From: Eupeodes corollae
Lineage: Eukaryota; Arthropoda; Insecta; Diptera; Syrphidae
NCBI RefSeq assembly: GCF_945859685.1
Contig: NC_079147.1
Coordinates: 55,272,946-55,336,945 of the forward strand
Direction of reading: 5' to 3'
Length of the DNA stretch: 64,000 bases
A program made the position numbers and the translations under genes. Each line of letters opens with the position of its first letter. Within the stretch, counting starts at the first letter, position 1. Positions 22,440 through 35,384 of this stretch are shown here, one piece after another. The notes under the pieces were generated by a model, which saw only the letters and a program-made list of their open reading frames with translations, was not told the origin of the DNA and ran no database searches.

Positions 22440-23027
22440 ATTTCAAGTTCGATATTCTTATGAAGTTCATCAACCGTCACTGGCTATCATCCATTTGGCG
22501 CCAAAAATATTATGTTATCATTTAACATAAGCGAAACCCATTCACAATAAAGTGCCGGTCTTGATCATCACAGAAGGAATACAGCCCAATTACTCCGTCA
22601 TACCATAAAAGACATTCAGGCAAAAATGAGCCTCATCGCTGAAGATGATTTTTCGATGAAAATCCGAATCATTTTCAAGTTGTTGCTCAGCAGAACAAAC
22701 AAACATACTACGCTTCTGGTGGTCAAAAGGCTTCAGTTCTTGAGTCAATTTAATCTTATAAGTATGTAGGCTAAGATTTGTTCGCAAAATTCGGTACAAC
22801 GATGTCATAGAGTTGGCCAACGCTTGAGAACGACGTGTGAGAGACATAGTTAAGTTAGGCTTTCTGCAACTGAAGCCTCAGGCGCAGCAATATTCTCAAC
22901 ACTACGGGCACTTCTTTGTCTCACTGGAACGGGGACATTTTGTACTGCGAATGTTGATTCAAATGTTTGCACTAGAAGCTCAATTGTTGATCTGGATTAT
23001 GACAACGATAAATTGGACGTAGCGCTC
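22440..23027 (-). pseudogene. Rosa-like (DD41D-type) mariner transposase relic
   Basis: On the minus strand, 22847-22590 reads SLYRILRTNLSLHTYKIKLT, then QELKPFDHQKR and KIIFSDEAHFCLN, the segment up to the first catalytic D. The earlier part, LRPIYRCHNPDQ, lies at 23022-22985 in other frames with ENIAAP-like and SLTRRSQAL sequence between. It matches the corresponding parts of the near-intact element at 47683-48972. The downstream catalytic D residues are lost or scrambled. Confidence 0.7.
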
Positions 23028-23222
23028 TTAACGTTGACGCCACTGACTTCGAATTTCGGTAGTAAATTTTAATGATTTCGTTCTACTTTTGTAGCATGCC
23101 AAGTGGCCACTATTGCAGCACAATTCGGGCTTTCCTCCGGAAAATTTCAATGCTCCAAACTGCTCACAAACAACCTCCATTGGCTCAATGCAAAAGCTAG
23201 GATGCAAGCAGTAGGTAATCAT
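23028..23222 (-). pseudogene. Possible Helitron-type cysteine-motif fragment
   Basis: A 64-codon frame contains MEVVCEQFGALKFSGGKPEL followed by CCNSGHL. The pattern C...GALKF.G..PELCCN.G resembles the N-terminal cysteine region of arthropod Helitron helicase proteins. Only this motif is present, so the assignment is tentative. Confidence 0.4.
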
Positions 23223-23229
23223 AGCTGCT

Positions 23230-24210
23230 CTTAATGAAGATTCAGATAATTTGTAATGTTATCTATTTAAATGAGTGTAAATTATTGCCTCTATTCTTTC
23301 CCCATCATGGATTAGCCGTGTATACAGGAAATGATGTTGCATACCAACTTCAGCCACAATACAATTGTTGTTCTTACACAAATTTTAACGTCATGTGGTT
23401 AAACTTTACGGGAAATAGGCACATCTTCCGTCCATGTTTTCTTTATCGAGGTCGAAATCTGGACAAAAGTTCAACTTTTAACGAATGATACTCTGTCTGA
23501 CTCTATTCAAAGAATTGTTGCTCATTATCCTTAAACTGAAATAGTCATTTCGGGCGAAGGTATATTGAAGTCTTTAGTGAGTTAAATCAATTAACTCAGC
23601 TTGTTGACAAGCCAACTCGATTTCCTGATGTTGCAGGCTTGCAGGTCAATCTGCCAACCCCCTAGACTTTTGCCAATTTGCTTGCAGAACAGATTACAAA
23701 TTCAACGATACCACAGTGTGTTGCAAGTCCTTCTGTTCTTGGGAGTGTAGACAATTTCTTGGAAGAATCTACTTTCGCACTCGTGCAGTTGCGAAAGTAC
23801 TAAAAGACCTTGACATTCACAAATCCGCTGATCCGGATGGTATCCCCCTATTGTTCTGAAGAGGTGTGCGTCAACGCTGATAAAACCACTGCGTAAGCTA
23901 TTCCATTTTTAATACAACACAGGCCTCTTTCCAAGCGTATGAAAAATACCATTTGTCCAAATTGTGCCTAAAAAATGTAAATCCTTACCCCTAAAACTAT
24001 CGTCCAATTGCACTTACGTCTCTTCTTTCCAGTGTCATGGAAACACTGATTAATTAAAATATTATACATAATTCTAGAAAACCGCAATAAACCTCAATCG
24101 ACCTTTGCCCTCAGGCTGAACATAACACAGGCCATTGCTCAAATTCATCTGGGTCTATGCGGAAGTCATTGAAAACACTTAGATCAGTGCCATAGTAAGA
24201 ATCCGATAGA
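23230..24210 (+). pseudogene. Jockey-type non-LTR retrotransposon fragment (endonuclease to RT)
   Basis: The plus strand reads FFPHHGLAVYTGNDVAYQLQ and FNVMWLNFTGN (endonuclease), then VISG-like sequence, LNQLTQLVDKPTRFPDVAGL, and after a gap RTRAVAKVLKDLDIHKSADP followed by DGIPLLF (RT start, compare VAKVLKDLDIDKSAGPD at 18.9-19.0 kb), then NYRPIALTSLLSSVMET in another frame. Many stops and a deletion between endonuclease and RT make it dead. It lies between the two UGT copies and in the opposite orientation. Confidence 0.75.
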
Positions 24211-24507
24211 CGGGCATTTGAATGATGTCATATTCCATACTTAATGGCATACATTCGCCTTTTAAATTAAAAAATTTTGTTGTTAACACTTCACAAACAA
24301 CTTGTTTCATTCCATTTCAACATCTAACCGCCCTTATTGAAAAACCATTTATATTCCAGATTTGATAAATTCGCTGAATTAAAGGAGAACTCCGATTTCT
24401 ACTGACTGTAAACTTCTTGAAAAAATCAAAACACATCTGTTAATACCAAAACACAGTTTTAATGACTTTGTAAACAATTATACTTCCGATAAACTTTCAT
24501 AATGTAA
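24211..24507. other. Spacer downstream of UGT copy 2
   Basis: No gene. ATTAAA on the minus strand at 24458-24463 is the likely poly(A) signal of the UGT at 24508-26232. Confidence 0.4.
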
Positions 24508-26232
24508 CTATTCTTTTTTGTGATCAGACTTGATATCTTTTGGAAAACCAAATCTTCGAACCAACTTATTAAAACAATACTTAATCAACATCTTTCCCAA
24601 CTTGAAGCTTATGTACAACATTAATAACAGGAACAATATAACATCGACACTATTCTCTTGGAGAACATTCAAATCCTTCAAAGGACTCTGCATATGAGGA
24701 GCACCTCTGTGCCTTATAACATATTCTATCCAATAGACGGCAGTTTGTTTCGCTGTCATTGGTCGATCTTTGTAAAGCCTCGAAAATGTCTGTACATTAT
24801 TTTTGTATGTTTTATTTTTCAAAACTTCATTGATGGCTTCTCGAAACGTTTCCTTTGTCATTGTTGTGTGATCCAGGACCAGCCCATGACCCTTGGCTTG
24901 CATATTCCTTGCATTGCTCGGTTGGTCATCCATTATTGGCAATGCAACCATTGGAACTTCATGGTACTCTGCTTCGGTTACACCTCCTTTGCCAGCATGA
25001 GTTATGAAAAGTTTGACATTCTTATGTGGCAGGATATCGTCCTGAGGCAGCCAAGATTTGTAAAGGATATTTGATGCGTTTCCCGGATGTTTAATTTCAT
25101 CGAGTTTCCATATGACGTTGTACTTAAGGGAAGAAAGTACTTCAAATATCATTTTGTAGGTGTGTTCCTTGACGTGCAAGCCACAGGCATTCGACCCAAG
25201 ACTAAAATATATGACGCCTTGTGATGAATTGTCTAAATAGTCTTGAAGGTCCTTTAAAAATAAAGAAAAAAACTTATTAAACTAATCGAGAAAGTTGATA
25301 AAGTTTTGTTTTCGAAACCTTTGGTAATGGATCAGGTTTCTCCTTTATCTGAATGCCTCCGATTTCAATGAGACCCGGTACTAAAGGCCTCACTGGTGCT
25401 TCACTAAAATGATGGTTGTAAAATATAAGTGAAATATTTTTCTTAGTCTTCCAATATGATGGGTACTCCGGACTTGGATAAATTTGACTGAAATTGTACA
25501 AAAAAAATAAACAAACAGATTTTTGAAACTTGTTTCTTAACACAACAAAGTTGCCACTTACTCGTAATAAATTTTCAAAACGTGTTCAAAAATTTTAGTG
25601 ATGATTCCTTCAACAACATAAAATATATAATTCAAAACCCTGTGGGTAAAATCCATTGCATTCGGTGGAATAAACGGCGAATAAGGGACAAAAGCCGGAA
25701 GATTCGGATTACCAATCAATCTGGAAATATGACCAAATGGCTGCATCATCCAGACAAGTACCGAAGGACACTTAAAATGAGCTGCCTCTCCCAAATTCAA
25801 CTCATTGTATTGATACCCGAGCAATACAAGATCGAAATGGTTGTTTTCCTTTTTAAAGCTTATGTAATCCGGATCCAAATTGTAGCTCGAATATTTTTCT
25901 ATCATTTCTTTGCCAACGAGAAAAAATTTGTATGGCTTGAGATAGAAAGGCGCACTGATGACAGTGTCCATCATAGTGAACGTGTCGTTTTGAGTATGTT
26001 CGAGAGTCTTTAGGTAGATATGCCTATAGCCAAAATTCGGATCTTTCAAGCGCATCGAAGTTACCACCGTGACATTGTGGCCCCGTTTAACTAGAGCCCG
26101 CACTACGCCCATGTGGACGATAACATGGGACGGGCTATGAGTGAGAAATAAACCGAGTATGTTTGATGAAATGACGTCATTTGTTGATAGAATCAACAAA
26201 ATACCGATTATTCCAAGTCGGGGGAACTTCAT
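24508..26232 (-). CDS. UDP-glycosyltransferase, copy 2 (intact)
   Basis: Exons 26232-25562 (671 bp), 25487-25319 (169 bp) and 25251-24508 (744 bp) have exactly the lengths of copy 1, giving 527 residues. The same features are present: signal peptide, HSPSHVIVHMGVVRALVKRG, the UGT signature (SWLPQDDILPH, then FITHAGKGGVTEAEYHEVP), transmembrane helix VILFLLLMLYISF and tail ending SDHKKE. Differences from copy 1 are clustered: about residues 85-130 (for example TVISAPFYLKPYKFFLVGKE against TITRAPFYLKPFKWFAAIKN) and about 195-224, while 1-70 and 140-185 are nearly identical. Those variable parts lie in the half that in this family contacts the acceptor substrate, so the copies may differ in substrate range. 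The exon-1 donor here is GTAAGT rather than GTGAGT. Confidence 0.93.
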
Positions 26233-26306
26233 TTTCGCGGTATATGTACTCGTAAGCTATTAGACGCTGAACAGCGATTGTTAGAACGCTTCGAGCACAA
26301 GTATCG

Positions 26307-26312
26307 AACTGA
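26307..26312 (-). promoter_or_regulatory. Initiator (TCAGTT), UGT copy 2
   Basis: TCAGTT on the minus strand, 78 nt upstream of the ATG if the A at 26310 is the start site. About 130 bp upstream of both UGT genes are alignable, so the promoter was duplicated with the gene. Confidence 0.45.
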
Positions 26313-27073
26313 GAATGAGAACGAGAAGTTCATGAATGGAAAAAGTAACGCATGGCTGTTGGATTATATTTATAATAAATTTGTGTTTTTGTTTGTTTAA
26401 ATAAAATGTGTATTGTTTTTTTTACATGTATCAAAATACAAAATTTTAAAATAAGTTATCGCTTAGATAAATGCTGAGTCCTTTGTCTAATATTCCAAAA
26501 TGAAAGAGGTCGGGTATTAAAATAATTTATAGATCATATAAGCACTTTATCATAAAAATACAATATTTAAAAACAAATTAAGAGAAAAAGTGTTTAAAGT
26601 AGCATTGCAATTGTTGCTTTTCAGTTATAAAAATAGAATCGTAGATATTTGCGATGCACATTGTCCACATAGAACAGAAATTAACTGAGAAGTCGAGTTA
26701 CAATAGGGGCGAGTTTTTCTTACAACTATAATTTCCGAACAAACTGCGAGCTTCTTATTTTAGAACACTGAAAGCTTCTAATGGTCATACATAATGGAAC
26801 TCAGTATTATGCTTTATTTGCAGATAGTTTTCATTGAAATGCTTGTGATTAGTTTGTAAATTTTAAATATTGCCCGCTAAGCGTTTAAAACAGCTTTGCA
26901 CATTTATTAAAAAAAAACTGACAAACGGAATAGTTTGGAAGTTCAGGTATGGTAGGCACCTATAAGTTCATTTTAAGCACTTGTTTTTTTACTTATCTAA
27001 AAGAAGTGATAACATTTAATAGATGATTCGATTTGTTTAAAAAAATCAAAGTCGAGTTAAGTATGTTATACAT
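26313..27073. other. AT-rich upstream region of UGT copy 2
   Basis: The first ~60 bp (to about 26360) still align with the region upstream of copy 1; beyond that I see no gene or element. Confidence 0.4.
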
Positions 27074-27074
27074 A

Positions 27075-28300
27075 CAGTGGTGGACAAGAATTTAGCACAC
27101 TTGTAAAAAGAAAATAAAAACCATTTAATTTTCAATTTGTTTTCTTAGGTATAGTGAAATTAGTTACATATATTTTATTTATACATTACATATTCACAGC
27201 ACTATGTTTTCATAGTATTTCTTCAAATATGTTTAACATCTGTAAGAAGAAAAAAGTATGGAATGTAGAAACATCAATTTTTCGCCTGGACACGAATTTA
27301 TCACATTCATTAGTTTCTTGATAAAATTTTACCTACCGTTATCAATTCTAAGTTTTTCTTGTTATTTGGTAGGAAACCCTTTATTTTGCAGTACAGAAGC
27401 AATTCTTCTTGGGAAACTTTCAACCAAAGCCTCACATCGTTACTGTGGAACAATTGTGTTAAATTGGTTGTTTTTATTTCCTCAATGTCAACATCATTCC
27501 ACAATTTCTCGATCGGATTAAGATCGGGTGATTATGCTGGCCACTTCAAAACGTCGATTTTATTCACCTCTAAAGGCACACTTCACTTTGAAGGCACACG
27601 TTACTTACTTTGAAGTGTGTTTAGGGTCGTTGTCGTGCATGAAGCGCCATAATAACGGCTAATTGCCTTCTGTGTAGGGTATCATATGATCCAACAGGAT
27701 ATCTCTGTACATGTTCTGGTCCATTCTGGAGTCAATTTTTACGATGGGGCCAACGCCGCGCCGCGCCGTGCCATGAAAAAGCAGCCCAGACCATAACGTT
27801 GCCTCCACCGTGTTTCACCGTCCTAATGGTATACCTTGGATCATATTCCCTCTTTTTTGAACGCCATACATATTTTTTACCACCCGATCCGAACCGTCAT
27901 AATTTTGAATTCATCGCTCCAGAACACGTTTTTCTAAAAACTAATTGGTTTGTCTATATGAACTTTGGCAAACTGTAAGCTAGATTTCAGATTATTTTTA
28001 TACAAGCGGTTTTCTCTGAGCAACGCACCCACGTATGTAGATTGTTTTCATTTAATGGGCGGGTTATGGTCCTTGAGGAAACATTTACTCAATAGTTGGT
28101 TAAAAGTTCGCTTCGAATGGTACTGGAGGTCTTAAACAGATCCTTGGTCGGTAATCTATAAATAATTCTATCTTCATTTGTAGTTGTCTTTCTGGCCCGG
28201 GGGTTTTGTTTAACGTTTTCAATCACTCCAATCATTTTGAAATGACGAAGGGCATTCCAGCTTCCTGGAGCGTTCTAACAACTTAGAATATCTTAATTTA
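27075..28300 (-). pseudogene. Tc1-like transposon relic
   Basis: The left end begins CAGTGGTGGACAAGAATTTA after TA (27073-27074), a Tc1-type terminus. On the minus strand, translation through frameshifts gives FWSDEFKIMTV (first D region) near 27915, then KHGGG-like and VMVWA-like sequence near 27800 and, at 27504-27310, LWNDVDIEEIKTTNLTQLFH followed by WLKVSQEELLLYCK, the C-terminus. Stops are frequent. I could not find the right terminal repeat. Confidence 0.75.
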
Positions 28301-28879
28301 TGTCCAGCTAAAAACAACGCAAATCACAAACAATCTTAGCTTTTAGCAAAAGGGTATTTTACTTTTCAATCATTGACACATTTTTATTACCATATAAGGT
28401 AGTCATAGTAACAACATAAAAATGAACCGTTACCTGCAAGTAATAAAGAATTAAAAGTAGAAAAATACTTATAGTCTTTTCAACGTAGGCTAGGCCAACG
28501 ATATCGGAATTTAATAAATTCTATTTATCTATTAAACGTAGAACTCTTCAAATTTTCTGTAAACAGGAATTATTTTGCTGATACGAACTGCATAATAAGT
28601 ACTTGTTAGCTTTATAAGAGGCACAATTAAATATAAACTATTCAACTAATTTTTATGAACATTTTGAAAACAAACAAATATTTTCCGAAAAGGAATTTTT
28701 AATCCTGAATTTTAAACTGGACCTATATGAATTCTTCATCACATTTTGTTGATTTTTTAATTCTTACCGCTAATTTCTTCACAAAGTTCTAATCCTCAAG
28801 GTCTAAAGCGTTAGAACTCTGATTAAGACCTGTGTTTGTGTAAGAACTTCGATTTATTATAGGCTCTCAAATTTCTGGG
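28301..28879. other. AT-rich spacer
   Basis: Nothing recognised. Confidence 0.35.
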
Positions 28880-30260
28880 TCTAGAAATTAGCGTGCAACA
28901 ATATTATATTCGATTTCAAAATCTATTAACGAGATTCATAGTCGTAAACAAATTTTTACAAAAAGAGGCTGGGATGCGACCTACACTGATAACTTCCCAT
29001 CCCGTCTGCAGATTTGTCTTCCTTAAAAAGTTTGTAGGTTTTCGTGTTTTATTAAAAAAGTTGTCAGTTGAGTTATTTTAAAAAATTTAAAAATTACCAA
29101 CAATGTTTTGCATATTATGAAATAGTTTTATTTCAAAATCTAGTTTTGTTAAAGAGATTTTTAGTCGAAAACCATTTTTTACCAATTTCAGTAGCATTTC
29201 TTAAATAGGTTGTATTTCTTATAAATATAAACACATACAAATTGAATAAATGAAATTAAATTGAGAGATATCGAGAACCGAACATCAATTCTTACTAAAT
29301 GTGCGTATTATTTTTTTAGATTTTATTTTTTTTTATAAAAAAACGAACTGTTGGATTCTTATAAAAAATAACTGAATGGCGAAAGAAATATTTTCTGTGA
29401 GATAAAATAAGCCAATATTTTAAATTTTTGAAAAGATATTTGAGTCGAATGTTAATTTTTACCGAGTTTTAGTACTGTTTTTTTAGGTTTTTATGTTTTG
29501 TAAGAAAAACTGTCAGTTCGATATTGAGCAAAATTTTACAGAATATTGGAAACAATATTTTTTTTTTAATAAAATTAGTTTAAAGTTAATATTTCAAAGG
29601 TTTGAAAAGATATTTAATTCAAAAAACAGTTTTTACCAATTTTGGTTTTTTTTTTTAGGTTTTTATTTTGTATAAGAAAACTGTTTACTTGATTTTTCTC
29701 AAAATTTTACCAGATGTCAAAAACGTTATTTTCGTTGCACATAACTATTTTGGAGATAAAGTCAGTTCTTGTTCCTAAGATATTCGAGGTGTAAGATATT
29801 TTTTTCAGTTTTTTTGATTAAAAAAAAATACAATTAATTGGATGTTTTCCAAAAATATAATTTAAAACTGAATTCAAGTCCTAAGCGCCATTGGTTCTTG
29901 AGATATGTTGGGTTAAATAAAATGTTCAGCTATTTTTGTCGTGCTATGGACGACAAAAAATGTAGCGAACTTACGTACACACGGTCAGGCATCTCTCTAA
30001 AAATCTATGGACCTTAAAACGTCGAAAATGTCAAAATTTTCAATTCGACAAATTGGACCGATTACAGTAACTTCGTATGGAAAGTTAAGAAACCACTCAC
30101 TCAAATTTATTGAAAGTCCTCTCTGCACCTTTCTGTGTTATTATCTGTATATTTGAAGTTGATATCTCTTCTGGTTCTTGAGATATGGAAGATGAAAAAT
30201 GGTATATCGAACCTACAGACGTAGTAACGTAAATGCACACGCATACAAAAATATATCTCT
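28880..30260 (-). repeat. Unclassified interspersed repeat, copy 1 (minus)
   Basis: The right part (about 29940-30190) reads on the minus strand through TTCGACGTTTTAAGGTCC, TTGTCGTCCATAGC-like sequence and CTCAAGAAC-type motifs. The left part is a degenerate array of units of roughly 160-190 bp marked by AAAATTTTACCAGATGTC, GAAAAGATATTT and TTTTTACCAATTTT. The same order of motifs occurs in reverse orientation at 55340-56420 and partly at 61520-62160 and 62880-64000. Confidence 0.6.
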
Positions 30261-30299
30261 AGCGTAGTAAGTACGGCTAAATTACGAATGTCTGTACTT

Positions 30300-31620
30300 G
30301 AGCCTAGCAGAAGTTGGGTTTGAGGGTATACTGATAACTGATGAGCATACCTAGATGCGTGAGTATTAAACTATTCAGCTAGAGGAATGCAGCTGGCTGT
30401 TCTAGAGCATAAACCGTTAAAATAACGGTAAACAATGGTTAGAGAAAAAACGTTCCGACGATGTTCAAGTGAAGTAAGTTAACTAATGGTGATATTATCA
30501 CAAATCAATTCGAATGCTTTACGTTTAATATTGTCCAAGAGGCTATGGCTATAGTACGATGAAGGAGCACAAAGATGATAAGTCTTGTAAATAACAGCCA
30601 GATCAGAAGGGAAGACAAATGTATTCCATTGTGTCAAAAAGCCTAGAAATCTTTCCATAAGAGAACCTGATGCCAAACTCTATCAAATGCCTTTGATCGA
30701 TTGCAATAATCTCACTTTCTCCAAAACGATGGATGAAATCACCAGTGGACCTATTGTTGCAAAACCCGTACAATCGATCATTCGAGATATTTCTTGAGGT
30801 GATAAATAATAATCAGCGTTTCCATGACCTTGGAAAGAAGGGACGTAAGTCACTATAATAAGAGGATGAAGAAGTTTCGCCTTCTTCAGGGATGGGCTGA
30901 ATAAATGCTGTTTTCCATCTGATTGCAACTAGGCCTGTAGAGTATGAAATATGAAAGAGTTTACGCAGTAATTTTTCCAGCGGCGTTGAAGAACACCTCT
31001 TTAGGAGGGATACCATCCGGACCAGCGGATTTATGTGTTTTTAGATCTTTTAGGACTCTTGGCATGGTCCCCTAGAATCACCAACGCGCTCAAGTAAAGG
31101 TGGAGTCACAACACTTACTGGCAACGTTGATTTGGCGACCAAGAACCAAGGAAGAATTCCTCATGTTTATTGCAAATGATCAAACATTTTTTTGTCATGC
31201 ATAAATTGTGTCCCTCGAATATGGGCGCTGCAGGCCTTCCTGACTTGCTTGAATTTTTTCCGTTCTTTCTCAGTTGGGTTGGGCTTAAAACAACGGAAAC
31301 ATACTTCCTTGGCCCTAATAAGCTCTTTACAGTAGGCATCGAACCATGCGTTTTCCTTAGGTCTTAATCTTTTAACCCTGTTCGGGATATAAGTTCTCAT
31401 TTCCAGGAGAATCAAACTTGTGATCATATCAGCGCTGGCGTTTACTCCACTATCAAGAAAGCATAGCAGACAGTTTAAGATCCTGAAACAATTACGTGTG
31501 TTAGGACCATTCCAGTTGGCAATTTCGTATTGCCAAACGGTTCTCTTAAGAGCGCTTTCTTTAACTGTCGTTCGTTATTTGACAGTTCGTCTTGTAATTC
31601 CTATGGCTGCATAGTTCTAT
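30300..31620 (-). pseudogene. Jockey-type non-LTR retrotransposon fragment (ORF2 to 3' end)
   Basis: On the minus strand the order is RVKRLRPKENAWFDAYCKEL and IRAKEVCFRCFKPNPTEKER (31427-31167), RT start with CSSTPLEKLLRKLFHISYST (about 31010-30920), PLVIS-like remnants of the RT core, and finally LLDNIKRKAFELICDN followed by SLEHRRNVFSLTIVYRYFNG, the conserved end of Jockey ORF2. It is more complete than the fragments at 18456-19400 and 23230-24210 but full of frame breaks. Confidence 0.8.
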
Positions 31621-31639
31621 CTTAATTTACACTATGTCG

Positions 31640-32701
31640 AAGTAACAACAGTTTGCTTACATGGTAATTGAAAAAATCAATTCAAGCATCAAATAGAAGG
31701 ATTTGTTGATCCTCAGTTCCCTAATCGAGTATGCAGACTTAAAAAATCTCTTTATAGGCTCAAGCAAGCAGAAAGAGAATGGAACAGGAAAATAAATGAC
31801 ACAATGCAAAAACTCAGTTTTCGGCGTTGTAATGGCGGTACGTGTGTCTACACAAAATGTATTGGTAAAATGTTATGCATTGTTGGCATATACGTTGATG
31901 ATATGATAATTGCGGCGACGAAGATTTGAAATCTGTCAAGTCTCTGATCGGCTCTGAAATTGACAATGTGGACAAATGTGAGCTGAGTTATTAGTTGGGC
32001 GTTCAAATCAAAACCATAATGACCAAATCGAAATTCTTCAACAAAAATACATCAAGGAACTTACCATGAAGTTTAACTTATTGGAAAGTTAACCCCGATA
32101 TACACCTTTGGACCCCGGCATGAAATTAGTGCAGGAGAACGCATAGATTCAACGAAGTAGCAGTCGTTGATAGGAGCACTTCTCTACATTGCGGTGTCAA
32201 CCCGTCGTGACATAATGACCAATCTAACTGGATACGTCGATGCAGATTGGGCTTGTAATATTAATGACCGGCGGTCGAATACCGGCTTTGCTTTTCTTAT
32301 GGGAGGTGGAGCAGTATCATGGGAATCGAAGAAACAAACTTCTGTCGGTTTGAGAAGAACAAAAGCGGAATATATGGCTCTTTTTTAGGCGTCTAAGAAG
32401 GAATCGTATCTTCGGAATTTGTTAAATGATTTCCAATATGAAAAGGTATCATTTAAATCTATTTTAATCCATTCTGATAATTTAGGTGCACATCCGCTTA
32501 TAAGAAACCCCGTAATTCATCATCGAAGCAAGCACATATACATTCGATATAATTTTGTGCGTCAACTGTATGAAGATGTTGATTGAGCTGAAGTACACAC
32601 AGAACAAAACACGAGAACCTTTCAACTTTAATGGAAATCAAATATTGAAATTTAAAATTTTGTTGCTTATGAAAACTTTTGATAATTGCATTCAGGGGGA
32701 C
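31640..32701 (+). pseudogene. Ty1/copia pol fragment (RT to RNase H), second family
   Basis: The plus strand reads RLKKSLYRLKQAEREWNRKI, IVGIYVDDMIIAATK (YVDD catalytic box), then LIGALLYIAVSTRRDIMTNL, GYVDADWACNINDRRSNTGF, VSWESKKQTSVGLRRTKAEY (RNase H) and HHRSKHIYIRYNFVRQLYED. Frameshifts and stops separate them. Its orientation and sequence differ from the element at 5782-16671. A purine tract (CAGGGGGA) at 32693-32700 leads into a probable LTR. Confidence 0.85.
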
Positions 32702-32860
32702 TGTTATTCATAATTTTTAAGCACTACTGTGCGCTGTATATAAAAGTCTAAATTCTAGCAATGCAATTTTATAGTTTTTTCTAATGTTATATTAATCACT
32801 CTCAATATATACTTCTTTGAATAAATGTACGGCTTTTATAGTGTTGTTAAATCGTGGACT
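32702..32860 (+). repeat. Probable 3' LTR start of the second copia element
   Basis: TGTTATTCATAATTTTTAAG follows directly after the purine tract. It contains TATATAAAAG (TATA box) and AATAAA (poly(A) signal) in LTR order. The 3' boundary is not defined and no partner LTR is in the window. Confidence 0.55.
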
Positions 32861-35384
32861 GTTTTACTTCCTTAAATTCCAATATAAATCATAAAACTTC
32901 TCAGAAGCCAATTTTTTCGAAACAAATTAAGTTTTCTTTTTAACACTCTCATCATTTTTGACAATTCTTTCGAGTTAACAAGCAGAGGGATGTGTTGAAA
33001 ATAAATTTTCTCTGAGTACACATCCCTGGGTTAAATTGAAAATTAGTCGCTGTCTGCGAATAGAAATAAAATCTCATGTGAAAGAAAAGTCAAAATATGC
33101 GAACATCCACAGTTCGCAGTTCGTAGCTCATGTACTTAAAAGGGTCAGAGGTAAAAAACAAGTCAAGAACTCAAGAATGTTTTCTGCTCGAACTTCAACG
33201 TCGGATATTTGAATGAGTTCAACGCAGCGAGAACCTCAGCACACACTGCTTCGTGTGTTATCTGACCCGAATGTTTAAATTTTAAAACCCGGTACGAGTA
33301 TGATAACTATGGTTACTAAATTTACAATCATTTTTTACTTTATAAACATTGACTTGAAATCTAAAAAGATATGTGACATTTTATTGACTGTACAATTGCT
33401 GAAAATAAGTTTCGTTTATTTTTACCAAATGAATTCCTGAATATGAAGTGGTCATGATACGAGAAAATTGAACTTGTCAAGCTGTTCAAGGAAAAGATAA
33501 CAATATCTGCCAATTCATCTAGCAATACAAAAAAAAAACAGTTTTCAACTAGGAACTGTTTGAAAAATAAGACCATTATTATTATTTTTGTTTTAATTTT
33601 TATTCGAAATAAATTGACATGCACATCATTAGTAATTTTTATTGATTTCTTAATTATATTTATCATCAATTTATTTTTAGACTTTAACATTTAATAAATC
33701 TTATATATTTTACATGCATCTAATTTCTACACAATACAATCAAGTTCATATAACTTAACAGAGAGGGAATTATTTTATTAATTTATTATTAACAATCACA
33801 AAAACATTGTCAAGTTTTTCTATTTTTTGTTTTCCTCTAATATTAAGTTTTCTATATTTTCCTACATAAATACATAACCACATATTTTTTTTATATCTTT
33901 GTAAATTCTTTTAAGCTTATTAAATAAATTGCACTATATTTAAGTTTAAGTTAAAGTAAACAATTTATTATTTAGTAATAGTACATCATAGATACATAAC
34001 TCTATAGGTTTTTATATTTTTCAAAAAAGTGAAAATGTGTGTTAATTTTATTGCTGTAGAATTTGTATTTGAAAATATATGTCTCACAGAATTGCGTTAT
34101 AAAGATTAGTTATTTAGTTACAATATTTTTGTGTTATATACTAATCCTTAAAAATAGTTATTTGATTTTATTTTATTTTTATAACTAAGCAACTAATTTT
34201 AATTTAATATATCCATTTAAAATAGTTTTTAAAATTAAACTTTAATCAACTTCATTTTATTTATATATTTTTTAAAAGTAGATATAGTTAGACATTTTTT
34301 TAGAATTCTATAGTTTTTAAATTTACATTGTTTTTCATTAAATTTATGACTTAGTGTTGAATTGTAAAATGCGAAGCTTATCACTTAAATTATATAGTTT
34401 TATTTTTTAAGTATTTTATAAATACATAGTTTTTGTGTTAATATAGTTATTTTGTCGAGTGTTTTTTTTTCAATATTATTTTTGTAGTGTGTATTGTGTA
34501 TAGTTTTGAAATCTATGAAATTCTGTTCTAAAAAAGTACAGAAATCTTTCTTTTCTTCGACCTTAAATAGATCACATATTTTGACATTTACATATTTAAA
34601 GTGTAACGGAAATGTAGTTATATAAGTACAACAATATTAATCTATTTTTATGTTTGTTTTTTGTTTTTTGCTATTTGTTTTTTAATTACGTTTCTATTTC
34701 TGAACTTTTGTAAACATTTTCCAATTTATTTTTTTGAAAAACTACTTTTGATTTGAGTTACATTTTGTGCTCACATTTTGATATTTGTTAATCGTTTTGG
34801 ATTTTATTCAAGTTAAGTTTTTGTTATATTTTAGTTTAAATATAAACTAAAAAACTATTGTTGTTGAAATTCTATAAAAATGTTTTTTACTCAAATAAAA
34901 AAAAGAATCCTTATGAATGAAAATAAGAAAATCCAACGAAAATTTTAGTCCTGCTTTGGTAAGAATAAAAAACATTCAATCATTAAGAAAAGGACTTCTT
35001 GACGACATAAATGAGTGATGTGAAGAAAAAAGATTTTATAACCTTTTTTCAGAATGCTATAAAACGGCTCTAGTAGTTTTCCGGTGGAATTTTTAAGTAA
35101 TTTTTTCATATAAACCTCTCAATATTCATAACTTCATCAAAATCTTACACATTTGTAAGTAGACTTCAATGCAGAATGAGCCATCTAAGAGCTTTGTTTT
35201 AAATCATATTGTCGGCTTAGCGTGTAAACCTGCTGACTCCACTTTTGAGCGAAATTGAGTTAGGTATGCAGTTTGAAAGGTATTAGGAAGCCGCATCGTC
35301 TGACATAAAAACGAACGTTCACTTGACGAAAACAACACATTTTATAGCTATAGTTATTTGTGGAGTAAAACTGAAGAGAACGCA
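32861..35384. other. AT-rich intergenic DNA
   Basis: About 2.5 kb with long A/T runs. No open frame resembling a protein, no terminal repeats and no RNA gene were seen. Confidence 0.4.

Noticed and set aside
20485..26013. Plus-strand open frames across the UGT genes
   Set aside because: They are antisense to well-supported UGT exons.
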